Part shown: one piece after another, positions 16,420 through 24,812 of the stretch
Position numbering within the stretch: the stretch's first letter is position 1
Layout: each line of letters opens with the position of its first letter
Source: CAIOZA01 sp964464375
GTDB taxonomy: Bacteria > Bacteroidota > Ignavibacteria > Kapaibacteriales > UBA2268
Assembly: GCA_964464375.1 (NCBI GenBank)
Contig: CAYXFU010000004.1
Span: 62,001 to 126,000, forward strand
DNA length: 64,000 nucleotides
Direction of reading: 5' to 3'
Notes under the pieces: model-generated
What the model saw: the letters and a program-made list of their open reading frames with translations, nothing else
What the model was told of the DNA's origin: nothing
Databases searched by the model: none
Translations under genes and position numbers: made by a program

Positions 16420-18738
16420 ATGAAAACGGTTACAGGATTTCTGGTTATATTTTTTCTTATAAGTGGCAGTTTATTCTCCAAACTAACTGTTCCTATGCAG
16501 TTCTTACATGGACCGGAGGATGCTTATGTTTATAGTTTTGACTATAATCCAGTTTGCGGTGTTGCAGCTGCAGTTGTGGTCAGTGAATATGATTACAGTA
16601 AGAATTGGGTGCCAACCAAAACAGCTCTGCTTATCAAAAAGGATGGTGATTCTGTTTGGTCTGTTGGAATGACTGATGTGCGCAGCGATGCTATTGTCCG
16701 AGTTTTTAATAATGGAGTTATCAAAGTCAGATCGAAGTTTCAGGTGTGGAGTGACTCAAAATATGTTGAGAATCAATGGTTATCTTATACAGTAAATAAT
16801 GGTCTGAAATGGGACGGATCGCCATCAAACTGGCCCAGTCAGGATTTTTTCTCGTCAGGAACTACCTTATACAATCTCTGGTGTGACTATCTCTATCTGA
16901 GTTTTGATCTTGGCACCAAATGGTACAAAAATACATTACCAAACACAAAACGCGATTATCAACATTTAATATACTTTAATTTTATAACTGTTTCCGATAG
17001 TGGAATGGCTTATGTCCAATCAAAACCGGATTACTTCAATTATTTGCATCCTGACTCAATTTATTTTCTGAAGTCTAAGGATCAGATTCTTTGGGGTGAT
17101 GTTGGAATGAACCTGAGAGAACAGTTGATCGATATAGTATTCCGTACTGAAAATCAGTTTTTCGCTATCACCGACAGCACTGGTGTGCTATATACTTCAG
17201 ATCAGGGAAAGACTTTCAGCCGTATAGCCTTGACTGATAAGAAATTTCTTTATATGAAATTCACGGATAATAGCCGCAGTCAGCTCTATGTTGCTAATCA
17301 CAACGAAGCCTATCTTATCAATGCTGACGATTTCAGTGTAACAAAACTCGATGTTCCTGGTGGCAAGATTGTGGGAATTGGGACGAATAATAAAAGGCTT
17401 TATGCCTGCATCCTAAGTGGGGGTGTCTGTACAAGCGATGATCTGGGCAAAACATGGAATTTTATTGATAAACCAACACGACCGCTGGATTACTATAATC
17501 TCAAAATCGATAAAAATAATATTTTATACGTTTTGAGCAGAGGATTCTATCCGGTGAATTCATTCAGGCTCTATCGTTCAGCAGACTATGGAACACATTG
17601 GGAATTCCTTTTCGAGTCAGATAAGTATCTTTGGTTGGAAAAGCTTCATGGTAAAGTATATCTCAATCACACAAAAGAGAGAAAGATATATTATTTCGAT
17701 GATGGGATGAAATTATCATTCGACTATAAAGATTATGACAGCTATAATATGATTATGCCTTATGGCGATAATTCAATTCTTTTAGATTTTATTGGGCTTG
17801 ACGGACATCATTACTACTATAAATCAAATGACGACGGCAATAACTGGAGTAAAACTGATACACCTGAGACCTCGCTCTGGGTAAACAGTTACTTTGTTAA
17901 AGATAATGGTGACCGATACAGAACAGATGGAATTAATTACTTATTTTTGGACAAGAATCTTAATGTTAAGAATAAGTATAATCCTGACTTTCTTGTGATT
18001 ACCGAAAGAACCGGCGATCCACGAAAAGGATTCAATTATTATGACCGTCCCAGCAAAGCTTACCTTTTCAAAGATAGGAATGGTGATGCTGTCATTTTCG
18101 AGGGAGATGATACTTATTACGAAACCAAAAATAAGATCTATGTTTCCTCTGACAATGGAACCACATGGAGTAATAATACGTTACCTGTCTATAGTATTTT
18201 GAAAGAAAATTTCTTTATTCAAAATAAGTATAATGACATTTTCTATATCTATGACAGCGGATTATACAAATTCAATTCTGATTCTAACAGACTTGATAAA
18301 GTTGCTAATTTCCCCGTCAAAACTTTTGCCACGGATACTACAATTGATGGAAACGCATACAATTTCTTAATGATGGATTGCGATAACAAAGGAGCAATAA
18401 TAGGTTTATTAAAGTATTCAGGGCTTTTTTATTATCCTCCTGAAGGAACTGAAAACATATTCCCTCAACCCAATCCTTCTATGCCGATATTGATATTTCC
18501 CAATCCTGTAGCTGATGAAGCGATTGTTCAGTTCCATGTCGATCACGACAAATCAATCGTTACGATCAAGGTTTACGATTATCTCGGCAGGGAAGCACAA
18601 AATTCATATCTTGATTTTCTAAAAGAAGGTGATTATCAGCAGAAGATAAATCTTGGAAGCCTCCCCAGAGGCTTATATTTCATTGTTGTCAATACATCCG
18701 GCACGATCAGAGCCACAGCTGTGCATGTAAAACACTGA
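16420..18738 (+). CDS. Secreted beta-propeller (BNR/Ycf48-like) protein with T9SS sorting domain
   Basis: A 772-residue secreted protein. The signal peptide (residues 1-19) is followed by repeated beta-propeller blades with Asp-box-like motifs such as YTSDQGKTF, CTSDDLGKTWNF, YRSADYGTHWEF, KSNDDGNNWSK and VSSDNGTTWSNN. These are found in BNR-repeat and photosystem-assembly-type propellers. The last 85 residues form a T9SS type A sorting domain: an IFPNPVADEA strand, VYDYLGREA, and GLYFIVVNT, followed by a basic end (ATAVHVKH). It would be exported by Sec, then moved over the outer membrane and fixed to the surface or released. No catalytic residues are evident. It is monocistronic, with an orphan sorting cassette directly downstream in another frame. 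Confidence 0.83.
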   Translation: MKTVTGFLVIFFLISGSLFSKLTVPMQFLHGPEDAYVYSFDYNPVCGVAAAVVVSEYDYSKNWVPTKTALLIKKDGDSVWSVGMTDVRSDAIVRVFNNGVIKVRSKFQVWSDSKYVENQWLSYTVNNGLKWDGSPSNWPSQDFFSSGTTLYNLWCDYLYLSFDLGTKWYKNTLPNTKRDYQHLIYFNFITVSDSGMAYVQSKPDYFNYLHPDSIYFLKSKDQILWGDVGMNLREQLIDIVFRTENQFFAITDSTGVLYTSDQGKTFSRIALTDKKFLYMKFTDNSRSQLYVANHNEAYLINADDFSVTKLDVPGGKIVGIGTNNKRLYACILSGGVCTSDDLGKTWNFIDKPTRPLDYYNLKIDKNNILYVLSRGFYPVNSFRLYRSADYGTHWEFLFESDKYLWLEKLHGKVYLNHTKERKIYYFDDGMKLSFDYKDYDSYNMIMPYGDNSILLDFIGLDGHHYYYKSNDDGNNWSKTDTPETSLWVNSYFVKDNGDRYRTDGINYLFLDKNLNVKNKYNPDFLVITERTGDPRKGFNYYDRPSKAYLFKDRNGDAVIFEGDDTYYETKNKIYVSSDNGTTWSNNTLPVYSILKENFFIQNKYNDIFYIYDSGLYKFNSDSNRLDKVANFPVKTFATDTTIDGNAYNFLMMDCDNKGAIIGLLKYSGLFYYPPEGTENIFPQPNPSMPILIFPNPVADEAIVQFHVDHDKSIVTIKVYDYLGREAQNSYLDFLKEGDYQQKINLGSLPRGLYFIVVNTSGTIRATAVHVKH

Positions 18739-18756
18739 AATATCTACCTTTTTATT

Positions 18757-18940
18757 AAGTAGGGTTCTGTATGCCAAACCTTTACAAAACGAGAAGCAAA
18801 TCTTTAATATTTATGGTCAAACAGGACTATCTGTAGGGATTCAAAATCTTGAACCCCTACGAATCAATGTCTCCTGTTTTGCTCCGGGGATGTATTTTGT
18901 GAGGATTGGGGATAAAGTAAAAAAATTTGTGAAGATATAA
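18757..18940 (+). pseudogene. Orphan T9SS sorting-signal cassette, copy C
   Basis: Beginning 18 bp after the stop of the propeller gene but in a different frame, this reads LQ, NEKQIFNIYGQTG, a hairpin-encoded stretch (GTAGGGattcaa...cccCTAC, near 18833-18860), then RINVSCFAPGMYFVRIGDK and a KKFVKI tail to TAA 18938-18940. It is homologous to copies B and D and to the end of the gene at 32661-33887, including a degenerate first hairpin (18759-18785). A frameshift near 18736 would place this cassette after the propeller protein's own sorting domain. Confidence 0.78.
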
Positions 18941-18961
18941 AGTTAAGCAGCATTTATGCAC

Positions 18962-18999
18962 AAAAAAAAGCTGTCCTAATTTAGGGGACAGCTTTTTTT
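18962..18999. terminator. Bidirectional terminator next to rplS
   Basis: AAAAAAAGCTGTCC and GGACAGCTTTTTTT form a symmetric stem with a T run on both strands. It can end rplS (minus strand, stop at 19018) and any plus-strand transcription from the propeller region. Confidence 0.88.
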
Positions 19000-19017
19000 A
19001 TAATTTCTATCGCTTGA

Positions 19018-19398
19018 TTAGCTGAGTTTCTGTCTGATCTTTCTGTCGCTCATTCCGCGAAGATAATAAAGTTTCGCTCTGCGTGTTCTGCCTTCACGAA
19101 TCAATGTGATAGCCTGAAGCATTGGCGAGAACAATGGGAATATACGCTCTACGCCTACTCCGTTTGATATCTTACGAATCAGGAATGACTGGTTGACGCC
19201 AGCACCTCTTCTAGCAATTATGATTCCCTTAAAGTTCTGAATTCTTTCTTTTTCGCCTTCAACAACTCTAACAGCAACGTTCACTGTATCGCCCGGGCTA
19301 AAATCTGGAATTTCGACATAATTATCGCCGTCTTTTTGTCTGCGTACGTCTATCGCTCTTTCTTTAGACAGCGTTTCGATCAAATCTAATGTATTCAT
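19018..19398 (-). CDS. rplS: 50S ribosomal protein L19
   Basis: A 126-residue protein, slightly longer than the 115-120 usual. L19 sits at the 30S-50S interface. The family core is clear: FSPGDTVNVAVRVVEGEKER, a 'QnFkGiiIarrg.G...sFliRki..gvGVERiFPl' block, and GRTRRAKLYYLRG near the end. ATG 19398 is the start, with AAGGA 7 nt upstream. A TTG two codons earlier falls too close to that site. It is a single-gene unit, lacking the rpsP-rimM-trmD neighbours found in many bacteria. It has a Bacteroidota-type promoter just upstream. Confidence 0.96.
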   Translation of the reverse strand: MNTLDLIETLSKERAIDVRRQKDGDNYVEIPDFSPGDTVNVAVRVVEGEKERIQNFKGIIIARRGAGVNQSFLIRKISNGVGVERIFPLFSPMLQAITLIREGRTRRAKLYYLRGMSDRKIRQKLS

Positions 19399-19425
19399 TT
19401 TCAAATCCTTTTACAAATAGAGCCA

Positions 19426-19457
19426 CAAATTTACGACTTTTTCTACAAATTGCCAAA
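19426..19457 (-). promoter_or_regulatory. Bacteroidota-type promoter for rplS
   Basis: On the minus strand TTTG (plus 19454-19457) is followed by exactly 20 bases and TAAATTTG (plus 19426-19433), a perfect TTTG-N20-TAnnTTTG match. The start site would fall near 19419, about 20 bases before the rplS ATG. Confidence 0.7.
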
Positions 19458-19622
19458 ATTATTTTTAATTTTTTTTTAAAAGGCTAATATCCTCACCTAA
19501 AAATTATTGGTCATTATTCTACATAAAATCCTAATGCAATTATTTTATTTCTTCCTTTTCTAGCACTTGCTAAGTCTATATATAGCAATATAATAACAAT
19601 TCATGTAGTAAAAAATAATATT

Positions 19623-19638
19623 TGGCATAAGTATTGAA
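19623..19638 (+). promoter_or_regulatory. Possible sigma-54-like element upstream of fliP
   Basis: TGGCAT-N5-TTGAA at 19623-19638 resembles the -24/-12 pattern TGGCAC-N5-TTGC but lacks the -12 GC. The position (about 40-55 bp before fliP ATG 19678) is suitable. Weak match, recorded because flagellar genes are often sigma-54 dependent. Confidence 0.2.
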
Positions 19639-19677
19639 TTATGCTTCACTGAATTTAATAATAAATTATAAAGCAGG

Positions 19678-20451
19678 ATGCTCAGATATAAATCAGTTAT
19701 CATATCATTGGTCATAGGACTGTTGTTCTCAATTGCCCTTGCAGAAACTGCAAAAGCACAGCAGAGTGTGCCGTCTTTGCCGCGTCTATCCATCTCTGTA
19801 GATAATTCAGACAAGAAGGATGACTTCTCAATGAATATCCAGATACTGTTGATTATGACGGTTCTCACATTGGCTCCATCACTTCTTATAATGATGACTT
19901 GCTTCACAAGAATCATAGTTGTTTTTCACTTTCTCAGGATGGCTCTCGGAACTCAAACTCAACCTCCAAATCAAATGCTAATTGGTTTAGCTTTATTCCT
20001 CACATTTTTTGTCATGCAACCAGTGATGGATCAAGCAAACCGTGAGGGATTGCAACCATATATGCGAGATGAAATCACACAGTCTCAGGCTGTGGACAAT
20101 ATGATAACACCATTCAGAGCGTTCATGCTCAAGCATACTCGTGAACAGGATCTGAAGCTCTTCATAAAGTTAAGTGGAAATGATAAGCCAAAAGATATAA
20201 CAGAAGTTTCTACATGGACTGTTATTCCGGCATATTCAATCAGCGAGTTACGTATGGCATTTCAGATTGGATTCTTATTGTTCATACCATTCATCGTGCT
20301 TGATATGGTTATAGCCAGTATTTTAATGGCACTGGGTATGTTCCTTCTGCCACCTCAGCTGATTTCTCTGCCAATAAAAATACTGCTGTTCATACTTGTT
20401 GACGGTTGGTACCTGATAATAGAGTCCTTGATGAAGGGTATTATGAAATAG
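19678..20451 (+). CDS. fliP: Flagellar export gate protein FliP
   Basis: A 257-residue membrane protein of the flagellar type III export gate. The N-terminus is a signal peptide (about residues 1-27, ending AETAKAQQ), as is usual for FliP. The hallmark 'sFtRIIVVFHFLR.ALGtQt.PPNQ' segment and 'LFLTFFVMQPV' follow. The C-terminal helices contain FQIGFLLFIPFIVLDMV and LPPQLISLPIKILLFILVDGW. It forms the export channel with FliQ and FliR in the inner membrane. It is the first gene of fliP-fliQ-fliR-flhB-flhA, divergent from rplS. Confidence 0.96.
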   Translation: MLRYKSVIISLVIGLLFSIALAETAKAQQSVPSLPRLSISVDNSDKKDDFSMNIQILLIMTVLTLAPSLLIMMTCFTRIIVVFHFLRMALGTQTQPPNQMLIGLALFLTFFVMQPVMDQANREGLQPYMRDEITQSQAVDNMITPFRAFMLKHTREQDLKLFIKLSGNDKPKDITEVSTWTVIPAYSISELRMAFQIGFLLFIPFIVLDMVIASILMALGMFLLPPQLISLPIKILLFILVDGWYLIIESLMKGIMK

Positions 20452-20472
20452 ATTTAATATGGAATTAAATAA

Positions 20473-20739
20473 ATGACAGAACAAATGGTAATATCGATAG
20501 TAAGAGAAGCATTCTACAATGTTATGATTGTTGTAGGACCTCTTTTGCTTGTCTCTCTGGTAGTTGGATTGATAATTTCTATCTTTCAGGCAGCCACTTC
20601 TATCTCGGAACAAACATTAACATTTGTCCCGAAATTAATTGCAGTATTTGTTACAACAGTACTGCTACTGCCATTTATGATGAATGCTTTAAAAACATAC
20701 ACGATAGAAATGATCAAAATGATTGCAACGCTTAAGTGA
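20473..20739 (+). CDS. fliQ: Flagellar export protein FliQ
   Basis: An 88-residue, two-helix inner-membrane protein, the normal FliQ size. It has the family patterns 'r.a.y...ivvgPlLl.sLvVGLiISIfQAaTsi.EqTLtFvPK'. It assembles with FliP and FliR as the core of the export gate. It starts 21 bp after fliP, and its TGA overlaps the GTG of fliR by 4 bases (GTGA), indicating coupled translation. Confidence 0.95.
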   Translation: MTEQMVISIVREAFYNVMIVVGPLLLVSLVVGLIISIFQAATSISEQTLTFVPKLIAVFVTTVLLLPFMMNALKTYTIEMIKMIATLK

Positions 20740-21530
20740 TTAATGCTGTAGATATGGATATTTTGATGGGCAAAATGATAATTGCCCTTCTGATTTCGGT
20801 AAGAATATCGGGTGCAGTTCTTAGTTCTCCATTCTTCAGGAGTACTGCATTTCCTAATAATGTAAAGTTCTTTTTCATAATTATACTTGCTATGGTAATG
20901 ACGAGCTCTTACTCTCATACGCCCGGCGAAATAGATGTGCAAGTTTGGAATATGGCTTTTCTTATTTTGAAAGAGTTCTTTGTTGGTTTGGCTATCGGAT
21001 TCTCAATGAATATCGTTTTCTTTGGTGCACGTTTAGCAGGTGGATTGATTGATTTTGATATGGGGTTCCAGACTGGTATGCTATTCAGTGGAGACGACAC
21101 ACCAAGCCTAGTTGGTGAATTTTTTGAAATGTCAGCTTTAATGGTCTTTCTTATTATAAATGGGCATCATTATTTGATTGAAGGATTGTATGCCAGTTTC
21201 AAAATTGTTCCATTGACTCAGGGGCAATTCACTCCTGCAACAATGAAGTCATTGACAGTTATTGCCGGAAGCGTAATGATAGTCGGTCTCAAAATTTCTG
21301 CACCTGTATTGATATCATTGTTTTTAGTCAATTTGGCTCTGGCTTTACTCGCCAGAGTAGCTCCTCAGACTAATGTTTTTGTGCTAAGTTTTCAGATAAA
21401 GATCATGGTTGGTCTATTGATATTATTTGCGACAGTGCCGTTAACAGTTCTTGGTATCAGATACTTTCTTCAAAATATGGAAACAGATCTGATGAGAATA
21501 ATTTTAACATTAAATCCCGGACGGATATAA
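20736..21530 (+). CDS. fliR: Flagellar export protein FliR
   Basis: A 264-residue polytopic protein with about six helices, typical of FliR. Characteristic segments include 'RisGa...SPfFrs...P', LKEFFVGLAIGFSMNIVFF, 'GGLIDfdMGFqtg' and 'P.lvgef....a...FLiinGHH.li.gl..Sf...P'. It starts at GTG 20736, overlapping the fliQ stop. It completes the FliPQR gate complex and is followed 3 bp later by flhB. Confidence 0.95.
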   Translation: MINAVDMDILMGKMIIALLISVRISGAVLSSPFFRSTAFPNNVKFFFIIILAMVMTSSYSHTPGEIDVQVWNMAFLILKEFFVGLAIGFSMNIVFFGARLAGGLIDFDMGFQTGMLFSGDDTPSLVGEFFEMSALMVFLIINGHHYLIEGLYASFKIVPLTQGQFTPATMKSLTVIAGSVMIVGLKISAPVLISLFLVNLALALLARVAPQTNVFVLSFQIKIMVGLLILFATVPLTVLGIRYFLQNMETDLMRIILTLNPGRI

Positions 21531-21533
21531 GTA

Positions 21534-22637
21534 ATGGCTGAAAACAAAGAAGGTCAAGAAAAAACCGAACCCGCGAGTGGGAAGAAACTCTCAGAATCGC
21601 GGGATAAAGGACAGGTATCGAAAAGTATTGACGTAACAACATCTGCGGCACTACTTTTTGGTACCCTTCTTGTTTATTTTACTGGTGCCGGTACAATAGG
21701 ATCCATCAAAGATTTGTTGGAGAGAATTTTAATTCATTCTAATGAATTTGTTTTTACTGACCTAACTATTCAGGCATATTCCCTAGGATTTATTTTATAT
21801 ATCAGTAAGTTGGTTCTTCCTATTCTTATGGGTATTAGTGCAATTATATTAATAGCAGAGATTTCTCAGGTAGGACTGCACTTCGCAACAAAGAAATTTA
21901 CTGAAGGATTGAATCTTGCTATGATATTCAATCCATTTTCAGGATTGAAAAGAATGTTGTTCTCCAGCAGATCTATGGTTGAACTTCTAAAAAGTCTGAT
22001 GAAACTAATAATTCTTGGATCTGTTGTGTACACGGTTCTTATGAAATACTCCGACGAAGCAATCCTCCTTATGGAGCGTCCAATAAATGAAATTGGTGCT
22101 TTTATTGGAAAAGTAAGCCTTGAGCTGATATTGAAAGTCGGCGCTCTTTATATACTGATAGCTGCAGGAGATTATTTCTACCAGAAGTACAAGTTCAAAG
22201 ATGACATGAAAATGACAAAGCAGGAAGTTAAGGAAGAGGGAAAGCAGTCCGAAGGTAATCCGATGATAAAATCTAAAATCAGATCACTTATGCGTGGAAG
22301 ACTGAGAAAACTTATGTTAGCAAAAATGTCTCAAGCTGATGTTGTTATTACAAACCCAACACATTATGCTATTGCTCTTAAGTACCAGCCCAAACAAGAC
22401 AATGCTCCGATAGTTATTGCCAAGGGGGTTGACTTCCTAGCTTTCAGAATTAGAGAACTGGCTAATGAATATGACATACCAATAGTTGAAGAGCCGCCAC
22501 TTGCTAGGGCTCTTTACTATTCTGTAGATGTAGATGAAGCAATACCGGAGAATTTGTTCAAGGCAGTGGCACAGATTCTGGCTTATGTATTTCGTCTTAA
22601 AAAGAAGGACGTTATGAGCAATATTAACAACAATTAA
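21534..22637 (+). CDS. flhB: Flagellar export switch protein FlhB
   Basis: A 367-residue protein. The N-terminal cytoplasmic motif EKTEPASGKKL is followed by four transmembrane helices and a cytosolic domain with the self-cleaving NPTH at residues 274-277 (VVITNPTHYAIALKY). Cleavage there switches the export apparatus from hook to filament substrates. 'GvDflA.riRelA.eydIPivEepPLARaLY' follows as usual. Complete, with no missing key residue. Third-to-last position in the export block, directly before flhA (10 bp). Confidence 0.96.
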   Translation: MAENKEGQEKTEPASGKKLSESRDKGQVSKSIDVTTSAALLFGTLLVYFTGAGTIGSIKDLLERILIHSNEFVFTDLTIQAYSLGFILYISKLVLPILMGISAIILIAEISQVGLHFATKKFTEGLNLAMIFNPFSGLKRMLFSSRSMVELLKSLMKLIILGSVVYTVLMKYSDEAILLMERPINEIGAFIGKVSLELILKVGALYILIAAGDYFYQKYKFKDDMKMTKQEVKEEGKQSEGNPMIKSKIRSLMRGRLRKLMLAKMSQADVVITNPTHYAIALKYQPKQDNAPIVIAKGVDFLAFRIRELANEYDIPIVEEPPLARALYYSVDVDEAIPENLFKAVAQILAYVFRLKKKDVMSNINNN

Positions 22638-22647
22638 CGGAAAATAA

Positions 22648-24777
22648 ATGGCAAAGACAGAACCTCTCGCCCTGACCGGCGGGAATAATATATTAAACTT
22701 TGGAAGAAGTATCCTGCCTTATGTTAAGCATAATCCGGATATCTTTCTTTCTTTCGGAGTTTTAACAATACTAGCACTCATAATTATTCCCTTGCCTGAA
22801 TTTCTGCTTGATATTCTTTTATCAATAAGTATCTCTATGTCGGTTTTGATAGTACTTATTGCTCTTTACATCCGTAGTCCTGTGGAATTTTCTTCGTTCC
22901 CGACAGTTTTGCTTATTGTAACTTTATTCAGGCTGGGGCTTAATGTTGCGTCAACACGATTAATTCTTAGCGAAGGAAGTGCCGGTCAGGTTATTCAGGC
23001 GTTTGGCACTTTCGTTATCCGGGGTAATTATGTTGTTGGTTTGATACTATTTATCATCCTTTTAATTATCAATTTCATTGTCGTCGTTAAAGGTTCGACC
23101 AGAATAGCAGAAGTAACAGCAAGATTTACTCTTGATGCTCTCCCGGGCAAGCAGATGAGTATTGATGCTGATTTGAATGCAGGTTACATTGATGAACAGA
23201 CAGCACGAAAAAGACGCGAGGAATTAACTAAAGAATCTGACTTTTATGGCTCGATGGATGGTGCGTCAAAGTTTATAAAGGGTGATGCGATAGCGGGTTT
23301 GTTGATCACCGCTATAAATATTATTGGCGGATTTGCTATTGGTATAGCTCAGCTCGATATGGATATATCCACAGCACTATCCACATTTACTATTCTTTCT
23401 ATCGGTGACGGTCTGGTTTCCCAGATACCTGGATTGCTTATTTCTGTTGCCGCCGGTTTTGTTGTAACACGTTCAGCATCAGCAGACAAACTAGATTCTG
23501 AACTTGGGAAGCAATTCACAGGAAAAACTAAACCTATGGCTATGGTATCGGGGACGATGTTCATACTAGGTGTTATGCCTGGTCTTCCGACATTCCCTTT
23601 CCTTTTGATTTCATTTGTTGCAGGAATAATTGCATATTTCAGGTCAAAGGCAAACAAGAAAGAAGCAGTCGAAAAGCTAAGAGAGGAAATGATAGATACA
23701 GATAAAACTACCGAGAAACCAGAAGAAGCTCCTGTTGAGGAATTATTACGTGTCGATCCGGTCGAAATCGAATTAGGATATTCACTGATTGCTCTTGTGG
23801 ACGAGGCTCAGGGCGGCGACGTATTCAAACGAATATCCAATGTAAGAAGGCAATTAGCGATGGAGTTAGGCATAATCCTTCCACCTGTGAGAGTCAGGGA
23901 TAATCTTCAACTTGAGCCGGAAGAATATATAATAAGGATTCGTGGGAATGAAGCCGCCAGAAACCAATTGCATCCAACTATGCTTTTGGCTATGAATCCC
24001 GGTACTGCAGAAGGTGACTTGAGCGGTATCAAAGTGACAGAGCCGGTCTTCGGATTGCCTGCTACATGGATTGGTTTCGGCGACAGGGAAAATGCCGAAA
24101 TTATGGGCTATACAGTTGTAGAATCAGCAACTGTTCTCACTACACATCTGACTGAATTATTAAGACGTAACTCAGACAAGCTGATCACACGTCAGGATAT
24201 CAAACATTTAGTCGAAAATCTAAAGACTGATTATCCGGCATTAGTGGATGAAATGACTCCTGATAATCTCCCTTCGGCAACCACTCAGAAGGTTATTCAA
24301 AATCTTCTCAAGGAAGGTATTCCTATCAGAGATTTGCCAATTATACTCGAATCTCTTCTTGAATACTACCCTATAACGAAGAATATTGATGTTCTGACGG
24401 AATTTGTCCGGCACAATATGTCCGAAACTATCAAAAAGCTATATCAGGATGACAAAGGGACAGTCCACGTGATTGCGTTGGACACAGAGATAGAAGATAA
24501 AATGACGACTGCTCTCCAGACAAGTAATCAGGCTAGCAGTTCGCCTTCACTTGGGTTGCCACCTGACATGATTCGAGATGTTCATAATGCACTCTCTGAC
24601 CAGATCGACGATATAACTTTAAGAGGTTATCTGCCAATTATAATATGCTCAGCTCAGGTCAGACCATATTTTTACAGGATGATTCATACTCAGTTCCCGA
24701 TGATCAGCGTGATAAGTTATACGGAATTACCGCCAGATACTGACATAGAAATCATGTCTAATCTTGCGGCAACATAA
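22648..24777 (+). CDS. flhA: Flagellar export protein FlhA
   Basis: A 709-residue protein: eight helices in the N-terminal half and a cytosolic C-terminal docking domain. Family-defining segments are SSFPTVLLIVTLFRLGLNV, 'FV.rgnyVVGlilFiiL.iinFiVv.kGs.RiaEV.ARFtLDAlPGKQMsIDADlnaG' and 'FYGSMDGASKFIKGDA'. The C-terminal domain (about 370-709) begins near EIELGYSLIALVDEAQGG. FlhA forms the nonameric ring that accepts chaperone-substrate complexes and couples export to the proton gradient. It is the last gene of the block. No flhF, flhG, fliA or structural flagellar genes lie within the window. Confidence 0.96.
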   Translation: MAKTEPLALTGGNNILNFGRSILPYVKHNPDIFLSFGVLTILALIIIPLPEFLLDILLSISISMSVLIVLIALYIRSPVEFSSFPTVLLIVTLFRLGLNVASTRLILSEGSAGQVIQAFGTFVIRGNYVVGLILFIILLIINFIVVVKGSTRIAEVTARFTLDALPGKQMSIDADLNAGYIDEQTARKRREELTKESDFYGSMDGASKFIKGDAIAGLLITAINIIGGFAIGIAQLDMDISTALSTFTILSIGDGLVSQIPGLLISVAAGFVVTRSASADKLDSELGKQFTGKTKPMAMVSGTMFILGVMPGLPTFPFLLISFVAGIIAYFRSKANKKEAVEKLREEMIDTDKTTEKPEEAPVEELLRVDPVEIELGYSLIALVDEAQGGDVFKRISNVRRQLAMELGIILPPVRVRDNLQLEPEEYIIRIRGNEAARNQLHPTMLLAMNPGTAEGDLSGIKVTEPVFGLPATWIGFGDRENAEIMGYTVVESATVLTTHLTELLRRNSDKLITRQDIKHLVENLKTDYPALVDEMTPDNLPSATTQKVIQNLLKEGIPIRDLPIILESLLEYYPITKNIDVLTEFVRHNMSETIKKLYQDDKGTVHVIALDTEIEDKMTTALQTSNQASSSPSLGLPPDMIRDVHNALSDQIDDITLRGYLPIIICSAQVRPYFYRMIHTQFPMISVISYTELPPDTDIEIMSNLAAT

Positions 24778-24786
24778 GGCAACTCG

Positions 24787-24812
24787 AAACCCCATGCTTA
24801 AGCATGAGGTTT
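24787..24812 (+). repeat. Near-perfect palindrome after flhA
   Basis: AAACCCCATGCTT and AAGCATGAGGTTT (24787-24812) form a long hairpin with one mismatch, 9 bp after the flhA stop. It is followed by GTTGAATCC, similar to the tail of the dispersed palindrome repeats. It may end the flagellar transcript but lacks an immediate T run. Confidence 0.55.
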
